DNA of 64,000 nt from Candidatus Obscuribacter sp. (GCA_016718315.1 JADKDV010000010.1:27490-91489), one strand, 5' to 3'. Positions 35,439 to 44,455 are shown, counted from the first letter of the stretch. Numbers and translations: made by a program. Notes: generated by a model from the sequence alone, not told the origin.

Positions 35439-37592
35439 ATGAGCGACAGAATAGTAATAGTCGGCGGTGGCTTTGCAGGCGTCAAATGTGCCCGCACACT
35501 GCGCAAACTCTTACCAGACAACTGCGACATAGTCTTGTTTAACCGCGAAAACCACATGGTCTTCCATCCACTTCTGGCAGAAGTGGTGAGTGCTACTGTC
35601 CAGCCCAAAGACGTAGGCGCCCCCCTCAGACAACTGCTCAAAGGAGTGCAGTGTCGGACCGAGGACGTGACCAATATAGTGCCCGATTCCAAGCAAATAT
35701 TTTACGAAGCCCACGATGGCCAGGTCAGACCCATGGACTTTAGCCATCTGGTTCTCACCTGTGGCAATACAGTCAATCTATCGCTTGTGCCCGGTATGGA
35801 TGAACATGCCTTCCCCCTGAAGACAATAGGCGACGCTCTAGCGCTGCAAGCGCATGTAATGGAGCAACTAGAAAAAGCCGAAGTCTGCGAAAATCCCGAA
35901 AAGAAAAAATGGTATTTGACTTTTATTGTCGTTGGCGGCGGCTTTAGCGGTGTTGAAGTAGCTGGCGAAATCAATGACCTGGTGCGCAAAAGCCGCAAAT
36001 ACTTCCACCATATAAAAGAGGAAGACATAAAAGTCGTCATAGTGCACAGCAAAGACGCGCTGCTGCCAGAAGTAGGCGAGTCACTGAGACAGTTTGCCAG
36101 AGTGGAAATGGAAAAAGCGGGCGTCACAGTGATGTTAAAAGCCACTGCAGCAATGGCCACAAACGAAGGCTTGAGACTGAATGACGGCACTCTTATCCGT
36201 GGTGGCACAGTTGTTTGTACAATTGGCACCACGACTACTCCACTGATTGGCAAAATAAACTTGCCCAAGCAATACGGCAGACTAATTACAGAGCCGGATA
36301 TGAGCCTGCCTGGCTTGCCATCAATCTGGGCACTGGGAGATTGTGCCGCAGTTGTAAACGCCCAGGACGGCAAGTTTTGTCCACCGGTGGCACAGTTTGC
36401 TGAGCGTCAGGGAGCACAAGTAGCGCAAAACATTGCCCGTCGCATCAAAGGCCAAGCAACAAAGCCATTTAGTTTTAAAATGCAAGGACAGCTCTGCGCT
36501 ATAGGCGGTAAGTCAGCTGTAGCCGAGATATTAGGCATAAGACTATCGGGCGGTCTGGCCTGGTTTATGTGGCGCGGTATCTATCTGATGAAGCTGCCCT
36601 CCTGGCCTCAAAAAATAAAAGTAGGACTGGAATGGGGTCTCGACTTACTCTTTGGTCGCACTCTAGCGCACCTCAAAGCTGACCGTACCAAGCGCATTTG
36701 CAGGGCTCACTACGGTGCCGGTGACTATATATTTTTGCAAGGCGACCCGGCCACTGACTTTTATGTAATCGACAAAGGCGAAGTAGAAATACTATCCACG
36801 TCTGGCGAAGGCAAAGCAGAAGAAGAAGTAATAGCAATACTTGGTCCCGGTGATTTTTTTGGCGAATCTTCACTGCTTGATAGAGCAATGCGCACAAGAT
36901 CTGTCAGAGCGCGCTCAGAAGTGACTTGCATGGTACTGGGTCGCAACGTGTTTACTCAGATATCATCCTGTTTAATACCTCTTAAACAAGCGGTAGCCAA
37001 GGCAGCGCAGCGCCGCTCCAATATGTGGCTACATGTACCAGATGTCAGACTGATACTTGAGGATCAAAAAATTAGCTCAATGATTGAGCCACTACCAATG
37101 CCATCTGTACCAGTGACGCAATCAGTCGAAAACGTCATCGCCATGATGCACGAGAGCAATGCCGATGCTTGCTATATAGTCGATAAGGACGGCATGCTTG
37201 CTGGCATCATCACCAGATCCAATCTACTTGCAGCCCTCGAAAAAGCACCACTGGCAGATCCAAATGAAGACTTGCCAGTCAGTGAAATCATGATCTTAAA
37301 TCCTGTTTGTCTGGCTGTTGATGAAGGTCTAGCTACAGCCGTGGCAACCATGCGCGATCACGACCTCAAACAATTACCGATAGTCAATGACAAAATCAAG
37401 CGTGTGCCAATCGGTCGACTGCGCATCGAAAAAATCGTCTCTTATGTGCTCAGACAGATGCTAGAGCGCAAACGCAATCAGACAGCCTCAAGCACAGACA
37501 ATCCAATTACAAGCCAGGAAGATCTAGAAAGAGCAATTGCCAAAGCGCGCTCAAGTCCTGAGTATGCCAGTCGCAAAACGTTGGAAATTTAG
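35439..37592 (+). CDS. NDH-2 type NADH dehydrogenase fused to cNMP and CBS domains
   Basis: 717 aa from the ATG at 35439 (GGGGG four bases upstream; the Rossmann motif RIVIVGGGFAGVKCART follows directly). ATGs at 35376 and 35391 are in frame, and GGAGG before the second makes a longer start possible. Residues about 1-400 are the two-dinucleotide-fold NDH-2/flavoprotein part, with VVGGGFSGVEVAGEI and ALGDCAAV. Residues about 425-545 are a cyclic-nucleotide-binding domain with GDFFGESSLLDRAMRTRSVRA. Residues about 565-685 are a CBS pair. It should oxidise NADH to quinone at the membrane under control by a nucleotide ligand. Its 3' end overlaps the convergent hypothetical gene by four bases. Confidence 0.88.
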   Translation: MSDRIVIVGGGFAGVKCARTLRKLLPDNCDIVLFNRENHMVFHPLLAEVVSATVQPKDVGAPLRQLLKGVQCRTEDVTNIVPDSKQIFYEAHDGQVRPMDFSHLVLTCGNTVNLSLVPGMDEHAFPLKTIGDALALQAHVMEQLEKAEVCENPEKKKWYLTFIVVGGGFSGVEVAGEINDLVRKSRKYFHHIKEEDIKVVIVHSKDALLPEVGESLRQFARVEMEKAGVTVMLKATAAMATNEGLRLNDGTLIRGGTVVCTIGTTTTPLIGKINLPKQYGRLITEPDMSLPGLPSIWALGDCAAVVNAQDGKFCPPVAQFAERQGAQVAQNIARRIKGQATKPFSFKMQGQLCAIGGKSAVAEILGIRLSGGLAWFMWRGIYLMKLPSWPQKIKVGLEWGLDLLFGRTLAHLKADRTKRICRAHYGAGDYIFLQGDPATDFYVIDKGEVEILSTSGEGKAEEEVIAILGPGDFFGESSLLDRAMRTRSVRARSEVTCMVLGRNVFTQISSCLIPLKQAVAKAAQRRSNMWLHVPDVRLILEDQKISSMIEPLPMPSVPVTQSVENVIAMMHESNADACYIVDKDGMLAGIITRSNLLAALEKAPLADPNEDLPVSEIMILNPVCLAVDEGLATAVATMRDHDLKQLPIVNDKIKRVPIGRLRIEKIVSYVLRQMLERKRNQTASSTDNPITSQEDLERAIAKARSSPEYASRKTLEI

Positions 37593-37948
37593 TCACTGCT
37601 AAAATCTATCAAAACGCTTTTAACCAGGTCGTTTGCCTCTGGATTGGCGTCTATACAAACACCATCTTTTATATCCATTGCTTTCAAATCATTTTCAAAC
37701 TCGTCAAAAGCGCAATTGGGATCTGTGTCTTCTTGATCTGCCCAGGGCAAATTGACGATTGGTGGCTTTTCAAATTGCGTCTGTCTCTTAAGCCTGGGAT
37801 GGAGATAACGGCGCTCCATCAAAGCTTTAAAAGTATCCTGAGTAACTTTGGCAGAAGCAACCCTCTCATCCCGCCCTGACTCTTTTAGATCTGCCACAAG
37901 CTTCGAAGCCAGGTGTGGCATCATGGTGATAAGGTTCCGAAAACACAT
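37589..37948 (-). CDS. Conserved-looking hypothetical protein
   Basis: 119 aa, not recognised. The N-terminal half is helical and basic (RYLHPRLKRQTQ), the C-terminal half acidic (DPNCAFDEFENDLKAMD). There is no signal peptide or membrane segment. AGGA six bases before the ATG and clean spacing between two flanking genes support it as real; the stop overlaps that of the NDH-2 fusion by four bases. Confidence 0.55.
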   Translation of the reverse strand: MCFRNLITMMPHLASKLVADLKESGRDERVASAKVTQDTFKALMERRYLHPRLKRQTQFEKPPIVNLPWADQEDTDPNCAFDEFENDLKAMDIKDGVCIDANPEANDLVKSVLIDFSSD

Positions 37949-38162
37949 AACAAATCCTCAAAGCCAGAGCAGGAGCCACTGACACATCACAGCTGTGTCA
38001 ATGTTTCTTGCAGACGATTGCTTCCGCCATACTTCTATGATGACACTGCCACCTAATGCCAGCTATCGGCCGCATGCCGGATTTATGGCAATGCCAGTCG
38101 AGCCCTATAGGTCAAGTGGCCGATACAAAAGGGGACTAAAAGTTAGCGCTAAAAGGTACAGC

Positions 38163-38196
38163 AAAAACAAAGAGCGACCCCCCGGAGGAGTCGCTC
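38163..38196 (-). terminator. Intrinsic terminator after the 268-aa hypothetical gene
   Basis: On the minus strand GAGCGAC pairs with GTCGCTC around an 11-base G/C-rich loop, and the stem is followed by TTTGTTTTTGC. It begins about 28 bp after the stop. Confidence 0.75.
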
Positions 38197-38223
38197 AATA
38201 TGGTTATTTTGTCCGTAGAGTTA

Positions 38224-39030
38224 CTATTGCGGCTTACGCGGGGGTCTAACTGTGGTCTCGATATGGGTAGCCCGTCCGCTGCTATCAGTTGAGACATTGG
38301 ACTCAAGTATGCCGATGACATTGCGAGTCTCATTCTGGCGCACCACAATACGCTCCCTAAAACCAGTACGATTGGGGTAAGGACTTAACTCCATACTCAT
38401 GTTGAGATTAAGCGGTCGACCCTGCCCATCTTTTAACCCATCCACTCTAAAGGCACAACTACGATCGCCCTTCAACTCGGGTCTGGGCATAAAACAGTTT
38501 GCACCATCTGTGCTACGAATATCTTGGATGGGAAAGCCATTGGCGTCTCGACCGACTTTACCACTGGCATCCTTCCAATCAATTTGATTGGCGCGGGACA
38601 TGGTGATTGGGTTTTTGCCATCGCGACCGCTAAAATTAAAATTGAGACGAGTATCCGTACCACTCCAATCCAAGTCTTTTAGAGTGCTTGTCAGTTCGGC
38701 GTTTGCTCGCTCCGACGTGCGCACAGGTTTGCCGTCTTTGCCGGGGGTCTCTTTATAGATATCAAAGCCGGCACGATAGGTCTGATCAATCCAGCCATTG
38801 TTGTATCCGGTATCTTCGGGTCTCTTATGAATTTCCATGTGACTACCAGGTCCGCGATTGGATGTGGTGTCCACATTCATGCCTTTTGCGGTTTGTTGAA
38901 TCGTACTGTTATAGGTGGCTGGCTGGCTGTCGAGAAGAAACTTGTTGAGAGCATCTTTGGCTACTTCAGTAGCAACAGTCATATTTGCCAGATCGTTTGG
39001 AGTAGTCGCTTCCTTTTTACCGTCGCCCAT
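38224..39030 (-). CDS. Hypothetical hydrophilic protein
   Basis: 268 aa, not recognised. It is hydrophilic throughout, rich in Gly, Asp, Asn, Arg and Thr, with no signal peptide and no membrane helix. Short Gly/Asp turns recur (SGRDGKNP, VGRDANGFP, GLKDGQGRP), suggesting a beta-rich fold. Two Cys occur (NCFMPRP and RSCAFRV). The start is the ATG at 39030, with GAGG about ten bases upstream. A good terminator follows, so it is a single-gene unit. Perhaps lineage-specific. Confidence 0.6.
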   Translation of the reverse strand: MGDGKKEATTPNDLANMTVATEVAKDALNKFLLDSQPATYNSTIQQTAKGMNVDTTSNRGPGSHMEIHKRPEDTGYNNGWIDQTYRAGFDIYKETPGKDGKPVRTSERANAELTSTLKDLDWSGTDTRLNFNFSGRDGKNPITMSRANQIDWKDASGKVGRDANGFPIQDIRSTDGANCFMPRPELKGDRSCAFRVDGLKDGQGRPLNLNMSMELSPYPNRTGFRERIVVRQNETRNVIGILESNVSTDSSGRATHIETTVRPPRKPQ

Positions 39031-39298
39031 AAGATTCCATCCTCAAAAGTGATTTCTCAAAAGCACCGACCTGAATCAATGCCAACGATTAAATAGGTCT
39101 ATACACCCACATCACTTTTATTCCCATAACCAGTCAGATTTAATCCTCAGCGCCCTTTGCGAATTTATATCAATGGCAAACAGAGCCAGGGTTTGAGGCG
39201 TCGGTTGCCAAGGGCATCGATCTCACCTTTTTTAAACCTTATCCCTGGGGTTATCATCCCTACCTACAACGTATAGCTTTTAAGCGGAGCACTCAAAA

Positions 39299-40390
39299 AT
39301 GCAGATTGTTATCTTTGGCGGCGGTTTACAGGGTCTGGTCATAGCCAAAAATCTCCAGGATAGACCAGAAAAACCCCAGGTCACCATAGCTGACATTGTT
39401 GAGCCGCAAAACCTACCCGCTGGTATAAAAGGGCTAAAAGTAGATGTACTCGACTTAGCGCAAGTCAAAACCGCCACAAAAGGCGCCGACGCCCTAGTCC
39501 TGGCTGTACCGAGCAGTATCGCCCACAAGGCACTGACCAATCTTTTGACTCTCGGCATCCCAGTTTGCGATGTCAGCTTTACCCCTGACCCACCACTGAG
39601 CCTGGACAGTGAAGCCAAAAAGAGCGGTGCATGTTGTGTTGTTGATTGCGGCGTAGCCCCTGGTCTCAGCCATATCCTGGTGGGTGCAGCCTACCGTGAG
39701 CTGGGAGGACTGGACGAAGTGGAGATACTTGTGGGCGGCATGCCCCAGGATCCACCAGAAGTCTTCCGTCATGCCATTTATTTCAATCCATCGGACTTGA
39801 TTGCTGAGTATGTGCGCCCAGCCCGCGCCCGCAGCAAGGGTCAAAATATCGCCCCCAGCCCACTGGAAGCCAAAATCGAACCCTACCACGATAAAGACCT
39901 GGGTCATATCGAGTCATTTTTATCCGATGGGCTGCGCTCCTTGCTCGATAGCTTCCCTGATGTGGCCGAAATGAACGAGCGCACATTGCGCTGGAGCGGG
40001 CATTTGCCAGCGATGAAGTTTATGCACAAGCTCGGTCTCTTTGAAGATGCAGTGATTGCTCAGACCGCCAAATCACTCAATAGCCACTATCCTGCAAGCG
40101 CCTTTGAAGACTATCTGCTCATGGTAGTGACTGCCCGCAAAGGCAACAAAACACTCTCCTGGCGCATGCTCGACAAGCACACCCAGGGCACCTCGGCCAT
40201 GAGCCGCACCACAGGCTATACCACTGCCGCTGTCACTATGCTTTTAGCAAAAAAATTGTTTACCGCCCCTGGTGTACACGCCCCAGAGGTACTGGGCAAT
40301 GAGCCTGAGCTGGTCAAAGCACTGCTAGCAGATCTTAGCGAGCGCGGCGTCGAGTGCAAGAGTCTTGAGATGAGCCAAGCCAAAGCATAA
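39299..40390 (+). CDS. Saccharopine dehydrogenase-like NAD(P)-dependent protein
   Basis: 363 aa. The Rossmann fold begins MQIVIFGGGLQGLVIAKNL, and the family blocks GADALVLAVPSSIAHKAL and VVDCGVAPGLSHILVG follow; the latter is characteristic of the lysine 6-dehydrogenase/saccharopine reductase group. The C-terminal half has RKGNKTLSWRMLDKH. It likely reduces or oxidises an amino-acid-derived substrate. No neighbouring lysine-pathway gene is present to fix the substrate. A hairpin follows its stop. Confidence 0.82.
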   Translation: MQIVIFGGGLQGLVIAKNLQDRPEKPQVTIADIVEPQNLPAGIKGLKVDVLDLAQVKTATKGADALVLAVPSSIAHKALTNLLTLGIPVCDVSFTPDPPLSLDSEAKKSGACCVVDCGVAPGLSHILVGAAYRELGGLDEVEILVGGMPQDPPEVFRHAIYFNPSDLIAEYVRPARARSKGQNIAPSPLEAKIEPYHDKDLGHIESFLSDGLRSLLDSFPDVAEMNERTLRWSGHLPAMKFMHKLGLFEDAVIAQTAKSLNSHYPASAFEDYLLMVVTARKGNKTLSWRMLDKHTQGTSAMSRTTGYTTAAVTMLLAKKLFTAPGVHAPEVLGNEPELVKALLADLSERGVECKSLEMSQAKA

Positions 40391-40417
40391 ATCTGTAACT
40401 GACTTTCACTTGTCTTT

Positions 40418-40452
40418 CACGTCCCTGGACATAGTCTAGGGACGTGCACTTT
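40418..40452 (+). terminator. Hairpin after the saccharopine-dehydrogenase-like gene
   Basis: CACGTCCCTGGAC (40418-40430) pairs with GTCTAGGGACGTG (40434-40446), one wobble, three-base loop. The T run afterwards is short (CACTTTTAG), so termination may be partial. Confidence 0.55.
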
Positions 40453-40492
40453 TAGTAGCGCTTTTTCTACCCCTTAAAAGAGTAATTTACTA

Positions 40493-41629
40493 ATGGCTAA
40501 TCCAGAGCAGTCAGACCGCGTCCAGGAGCAACCACCCCGTGCCCCCGAGCGCTCGACAATAAATGAGACACAGGATTATCAAAAATCAAATCCTGCCATG
40601 TTTCGCGCTGACCAAACAGCCAACGACAAGCTTGTTAACTCTGGTGCCCTGCCAGCAATAAGTTTTGGCCAGTTTGATGGACGCTATGACTCTGCCAAAA
40701 TGATGGGTCAGCAAAATGGTTTTAAATTTGAAGACGGCATGAAAGCCTATGAAGGCGGTCACAGTCTGACAAATGGCATTATGCTCACTAGAGAAAACGC
40801 CAGTCGAGTAGCCACAAGAGAACTTGAGCCTGGCTCTCCAGCGCTGCGCGGCAATGAAGCGCAAAGAGGCGTTGAACAACAAGGCAAATCAGAAAACAAT
40901 AGTGCTGCTTTGACAAGCAAATTGATGGATGCCAAAGCTACGCCGCAAGAGAGACTGGCGGCTGCCCGTGAGCTGGTCAATAGCGGTGTCACCAAGATTG
41001 ATACCACTATGCAAGACGGCAGCAAAGCATCACTGAGATTGGACAGCACAAAAGCCGGCAGCAAAGAAATGGTGCATGTATTTGTCAACAAAGGCAACCG
41101 CGAAAATGTGGCTCTGAGAGGCAACTTTGATGAGAGTGGTGCACTGAGCAAACAGCAAAACAACGGCAAGACTTACTCTTATGAGGGCAAGGGTCAAAGA
41201 GACCTCAGCCGCATGAGCTTTAAGCCTGGCAATGCAAGTGAAGCACCCAGAGCGACTGAAGCGCCAAGACCAAAAGCTCCAGAAGCGCCTAAAGCTCCCG
41301 AAGGGGCAGCCAAAGGGCCAGGCCAAACAAAGCTCCTGAGCGTGTCGCACAAGGGCCAGAAGCCCCCAGAGAAGCTCCCAGGGCACAGAGCAAAGCGCCA
41401 GAAGCTCCCAGAGCACCAGAAGCACCCAGGGCACCGCAAGCTCCAGAAGCGCCCAGAGCACCGGAAGCTCCACAAGCCCAGGCTCCAGCATCGAGAGAAA
41501 GACCAGTATGGCCTCGCGTCATTAACAAGCCAGATGCAGCCAAACCAGAACAAGCGCCCAAAGCAACTCCAGAAGCAACACCAAGAGCACCAGAAGCGAC
41601 ACCAGCCAATGCCAATGCAAAAGCAGTAG
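40493..41629 (+). CDS. N-terminal part of a frameshifted cell-wall amidase
   Basis: The reading frame opens at the ATG at 40493 (MANPEQSDRVQEQPP) and encodes a hydrophilic N-terminal region of ~270 residues not assigned to a family, with no visible signal peptide. Near residue 265 it enters a Pro/Ala/Glu linker (EAPRPKAPEAPKAPEG). After about 41325 the frame gives unnatural basic text (KLPEHQKHPG), while the -1 frame continues the same Ala-Pro-Glu-Ala-Pro repeat and runs without a stop into the amidase domain at 41695. So 41335-41629 is out-of-frame translation. One missing base, most likely an A in CCAAACAAAG at 41323-41332, explains it. The real protein would be ~610 aa. Confidence 0.75.
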   Translation: MANPEQSDRVQEQPPRAPERSTINETQDYQKSNPAMFRADQTANDKLVNSGALPAISFGQFDGRYDSAKMMGQQNGFKFEDGMKAYEGGHSLTNGIMLTRENASRVATRELEPGSPALRGNEAQRGVEQQGKSENNSAALTSKLMDAKATPQERLAAARELVNSGVTKIDTTMQDGSKASLRLDSTKAGSKEMVHVFVNKGNRENVALRGNFDESGALSKQQNNGKTYSYEGKGQRDLSRMSFKPGNASEAPRATEAPRPKAPEAPKAPEGAAKGPGQTKLLSVSHKGQKPPEKLPGHRAKRQKLPEHQKHPGHRKLQKRPEHRKLHKPRLQHREKDQYGLASLTSQMQPNQNKRPKQLQKQHQEHQKRHQPMPMQKQ

Positions 41630-41694
41630 AAACACCGCAAGCCGAGAAGAAGGAAGGAGAGACTAAACCAGAACAAATAAAACTAAAAGATGGC

Positions 41695-42324
41695 ATGAGA
41701 CCAATTGTTATCCTTGACGCCGGTCATGGTGGCAAAGACAGTGGCGCAGTGGTAGGCGGCACCAAAGAAAAGGACCTGACTCGCGCACTCAACGATCTCG
41801 TCACTAAAAAATTGCAAGATCGAGGAGTCTTTGTCGAGCACACCAATCCCACCGATAAATATATCTCTCCAACTGAAAGACGCGAAAGAGCTGACAGAGA
41901 GCGTGGCGCCATAGCTGGCCGCAAACCTGAGCAAGAGTGTCAAGCCGATGCCGCTGTATCCATTCATGCCAATCACGATGGTGTCAACAACAAAGGTGGT
42001 GGCTCTACTCGTGGACTGGAAATATTGCTCAATGGTGGCAAAGGCAAAGATGGCACACTAGATCTCGCTAAGAGCATTCAAGGTGCTGTCAACAAAGAAA
42101 AAGAAGCAGGACTGGATGTAGTGGATGGCGGCTTGCGCAATCGCCCTGGACTGGCTTTTACCAAAGCGCAAAGTCCCACTGTTTTAGTGGAGGCTGGTTA
42201 TATGACTAATAACCGCGACCTGGCTAATCTTAAAGACCCTGTTTACCGCGAAAAACTAGCCACCGCCATCACCAATGGTATCGCTCAATTTTTGCAAAAT
42301 CGCCCTGCTAATTGCCGCAAATAA
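41695..42324 (+). CDS. N-acetylmuramoyl-L-alanine amidase domain (C-terminal part of the frameshifted gene)
   Basis: 209 aa from an internal ATG; the frame is open from 41293. It is a complete Amidase_3 domain: IVILDAGHGGKDSGAV gives the first zinc His and Gly-rich loop, SIHANHDGVNNKGG the second, and PTVLVEAGYMTNNRDLANL the catalytic Glu. It hydrolyses the amide between MurNAc and L-alanine in peptidoglycan. As drawn it lacks the upstream linker and N-terminal domain supplied by 40493-41325. If the split is real, it has no ribosome site and no export signal. Confidence 0.85.
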   Translation: MRPIVILDAGHGGKDSGAVVGGTKEKDLTRALNDLVTKKLQDRGVFVEHTNPTDKYISPTERRERADRERGAIAGRKPEQECQADAAVSIHANHDGVNNKGGGSTRGLEILLNGGKGKDGTLDLAKSIQGAVNKEKEAGLDVVDGGLRNRPGLAFTKAQSPTVLVEAGYMTNNRDLANLKDPVYREKLATAITNGIAQFLQNRPANCRK

Positions 42325-42374
42325 GCATGTAGTTGGCAAATTGAAGCAAAATAGTGGAATAGTCTGACAGCGAT

Positions 42375-42731
42375 TTATTCGAAGAGTTTCTCGATGTTTT
42401 CGGTGGGGCGACCAAGCACAGCCTTATTGCCGCGCTCCACGATTGGTCTTTGCATTAAGTCAGGGTGTTCCACCATGAGCTTAATCAGCTGATCATCGGA
42501 TAACTCTGCTTTAGCTAGCTTCAGCTCTTTATAGATTGCTTCGGAGGTGCGCAAAATCGCCCGAGCCGGTAAGTCCATCTTGCCCAAAAGTTCTTTTAGC
42601 TTTTTAGCAGTAAGAGGCTTGATGTAATAGTTGACCTTTTCAAAGTCAACCTTATGCGATCTAAGTAGCTTGTCTGCTTCACGGCACTTGCTACAGGTTG
42701 GTCTTTCGTAGACTGTTATTTTTTCTGACAT
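42375..42731 (-). CDS. ArsC/Spx family reductase
   Basis: 118 aa from the ATG at 42731, with GAGGTG three to four bases upstream; a longer upstream frame would run back into the neighbouring gene and is rejected. The thioredoxin-like ArsC fold is clear: YERPTCSKCREADKLL at the start, AILRTSEAIYKELKL, and QRPIVERGNKAVLGRPTENI, the arsenate-reductase-type ending. The active site is CSKC (CxxC), as in Spx and some YffB-like members; classical ArsC has CxxS or a lone Cys. Either arsenate reduction by glutaredoxin or a redox/regulatory role is possible. Confidence 0.85.
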   Translation of the reverse strand: MSEKITVYERPTCSKCREADKLLRSHKVDFEKVNYYIKPLTAKKLKELLGKMDLPARAILRTSEAIYKELKLAKAELSDDQLIKLMVEHPDLMQRPIVERGNKAVLGRPTENIEKLFE

Positions 42732-42762
42732 AAACACCTCACAATACGCGTCAGAATAGCAC

Positions 42763-43455
42763 TTAAGCTGGTGGTGCCTGCATGTCCTTAAACATGACGA
42801 TTGGATAATTATTGCGCTGTGCCACCATCTTAGAGGCTTTAGCAGCACTAAGAAGTAGCCCCATATCATGACAATCCTCAGGCACTCCAGCGATGCCAAA
42901 AGCGAGAGCTAAATTGTCTACACCAGGCATGATGGGAGAGGAACGCATGGTCTCAAGTAAGCGGTGAGCGAGCATGGCAGCAGACGGTGCTTCAGTATTG
43001 GGCAAAAGCAATATATAGCTCAATGTCTCAAAGTGGGCCAGCACATCAAGGCTGCGCTTGACCGCCCTGATACGGCTAAATGCCTCAGCCAGTGCCGGTG
43101 CAGACAGAGGCTCCAGGCGATTGGGCAAAATCATGCGCATCTCAAAGATGACAATCGCAAAGGGCGTACCAAACAATTGATAGCGCTTAAATTCCTGGTC
43201 CAAAAAGAAATGAAAAGATGGATAAGACATAATGCCAGTGTCAGGTCTAGCCAGGAGTCCATTGACACGTTGGATAGCATTGCTATCAATATTGGTGGAC
43301 TCCAAAAAGGCAGTTTTATCAACTTTTGTGGGCTTTTTGGTAATGACAATGAGACCGCAATTGACCAGGTTAAAGAGCACGCCGACCCAGTCTTTTTTGA
43401 CCATGGGCTTTTTGCGCAATAAATCAAATAGCGTAGAGCAACCATCTAACTGCAA
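42763..43455 (-). CDS. C-terminal part of the DUF4388 protein: degenerate GGDEF-like domain
   Basis: Residues about 10-45 (LDGCSTLFDLLRKKPMVKKD then LFNLVNCGLIVI) are the winged-helix-like stretch that normally follows DUF4388 in one chain. Residues about 75-225 resemble a GGDEF domain (SYPSFHFFLDQEFKRYQLFG, then LPNTEAPSAAMLAHRLLETM), but the position of the GG[D/E]EF loop reads FETLS, so no cyclic-di-GMP synthesis is expected. It is one base out of frame with the upstream DUF4388 gene: adding one base to the run at 43458-43461 gives QKNFYLQLDGCSTL. The two should be one protein of ~535 aa. Confidence 0.7.
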   Translation of the reverse strand: MQLDGCSTLFDLLRKKPMVKKDWVGVLFNLVNCGLIVITKKPTKVDKTAFLESTNIDSNAIQRVNGLLARPDTGIMSYPSFHFFLDQEFKRYQLFGTPFAIVIFEMRMILPNRLEPLSAPALAEAFSRIRAVKRSLDVLAHFETLSYILLLPNTEAPSAAMLAHRLLETMRSSPIMPGVDNLALAFGIAGVPEDCHDMGLLLSAAKASKMVAQRNNYPIVMFKDMQAPPA

Positions 43456-44363
43456 GTAAAATTCTTTTGCATCTTGAGATCTACTGGCGCACCCTTTGCG
43501 ACAGCTTGATCAAACTCCGGCTCGGTCAGTCCCACCTGAGCTTTATCCAGATATGACTCCATTGTCAAACCACTCTCAATCAGCGCCTTGCTTTGATCGA
43601 GGAGCGTTATACCCTCCATCAATATGGCATCGAGACGGCGTTTTACTGTGCGCAGAGTGGTTGTCTCGTCACGGTAAAAATAAAACTTACCGCGCTCCCA
43701 GGTTACTAACTCCATCAGTGCCAGATCGCCGTCCACATCAACAGCAGTGGCGTGGATTAAATTGCCATCCTCAAAAAACAACTCAGCGGCAGCTTGTGTA
43801 GTATCGACAAAGAGACGTCCTGTCATCTTGCTCATCACTACTGATTGCAAGAGGTTAGGCACTGCCATATCAGTCAAATCACCTTCCATGGTGGCATCAC
43901 GCATAGACTTACTGGCATTAACTACTGGATAACGAGTGCCGGATGTAGCCTGCAAACCAAGCAAACTAGTGCTGTATGTGCTCGATGTATTGCTGGCAAA
44001 TTTATTAGCACCACTGCCCTGACCATTGTTATCGGTCACAGCGCTGACTTCACCAGTACATTCGGCATTTATTAAATTGAAAATCAATGTCAGATCACCG
44101 GAGCCATAGGTCCAGATTTCGCGATTTTGACGACCTGCCCCTTCGTTAAAGATCCAGACAGGGTCGCTCGACTCCGGCTTATAGCCGACTGACAACAAAA
44201 AATTTGTTTGACTATTAGGTTTGGGCCAGACCAGCTCAACTATACGTCCATGACTGTCCTGGGCTTGAGACAAAGCTGACATCAGCTGTGCAACAGTAGG
44301 TATGGTCTCAAGAGGAGCCATACGGATAGGTTGGGTCGTAGGATCTTTTTTGGGTCGGTACAT
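43446..44363 (-). CDS. DUF4388 (PatA-like) protein, N-terminal part of a frameshifted gene
   Basis: 305 aa as read. Residues about 30-115 are a mixed domain of unknown type. Residues about 160-265 are a DUF4388/PatA N-terminal-like domain: MEGDLTDMAVPNLLQSVVMS, TGRLFVDTTQAAAELFFEDG, NLIHATAVDVDGDLALMELV and WERGKFYFYRDE. These domains are common in gliding and cyanobacterial-lineage signalling proteins. The frame stops at 43446 just after QKNFT; the next frame continues FYLQLDGCSTL, so the stop is an artefact of one missing base. No Shine-Dalgarno is seen before the ATG. Confidence 0.75.
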   Translation of the reverse strand: MYRPKKDPTTQPIRMAPLETIPTVAQLMSALSQAQDSHGRIVELVWPKPNSQTNFLLSVGYKPESSDPVWIFNEGAGRQNREIWTYGSGDLTLIFNLINAECTGEVSAVTDNNGQGSGANKFASNTSSTYSTSLLGLQATSGTRYPVVNASKSMRDATMEGDLTDMAVPNLLQSVVMSKMTGRLFVDTTQAAAELFFEDGNLIHATAVDVDGDLALMELVTWERGKFYFYRDETTTLRTVKRRLDAILMEGITLLDQSKALIESGLTMESYLDKAQVGLTEPEFDQAVAKGAPVDLKMQKNFTCS

Positions 44364-44455
44364 CTTTTAAAAGGATACCCTATACGATAAAGATTAAAAC
44401 CAGACAGTATGGGCATAGACATCATACCTACCTTTGCCTCTTGATAAAGGACGTT

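Noticed and set aside
37995..38249. An 84-codon plus-strand frame
   Set aside because: It crosses the terminator hairpin of the minus-strand gene, and its protein has no family character.
41311..41334. Programmed -1 frameshifting in the amidase gene
   Set aside because: The direction fits, but no X-XXY-YYZ heptamer is in phase and two other genes show the same kind of lost base, so sequence error is simpler.
41194..41696. Long minus-strand frames over the amidase linker
   Set aside because: They are reverse readings of the low-complexity Ala/Pro/Glu repeat.
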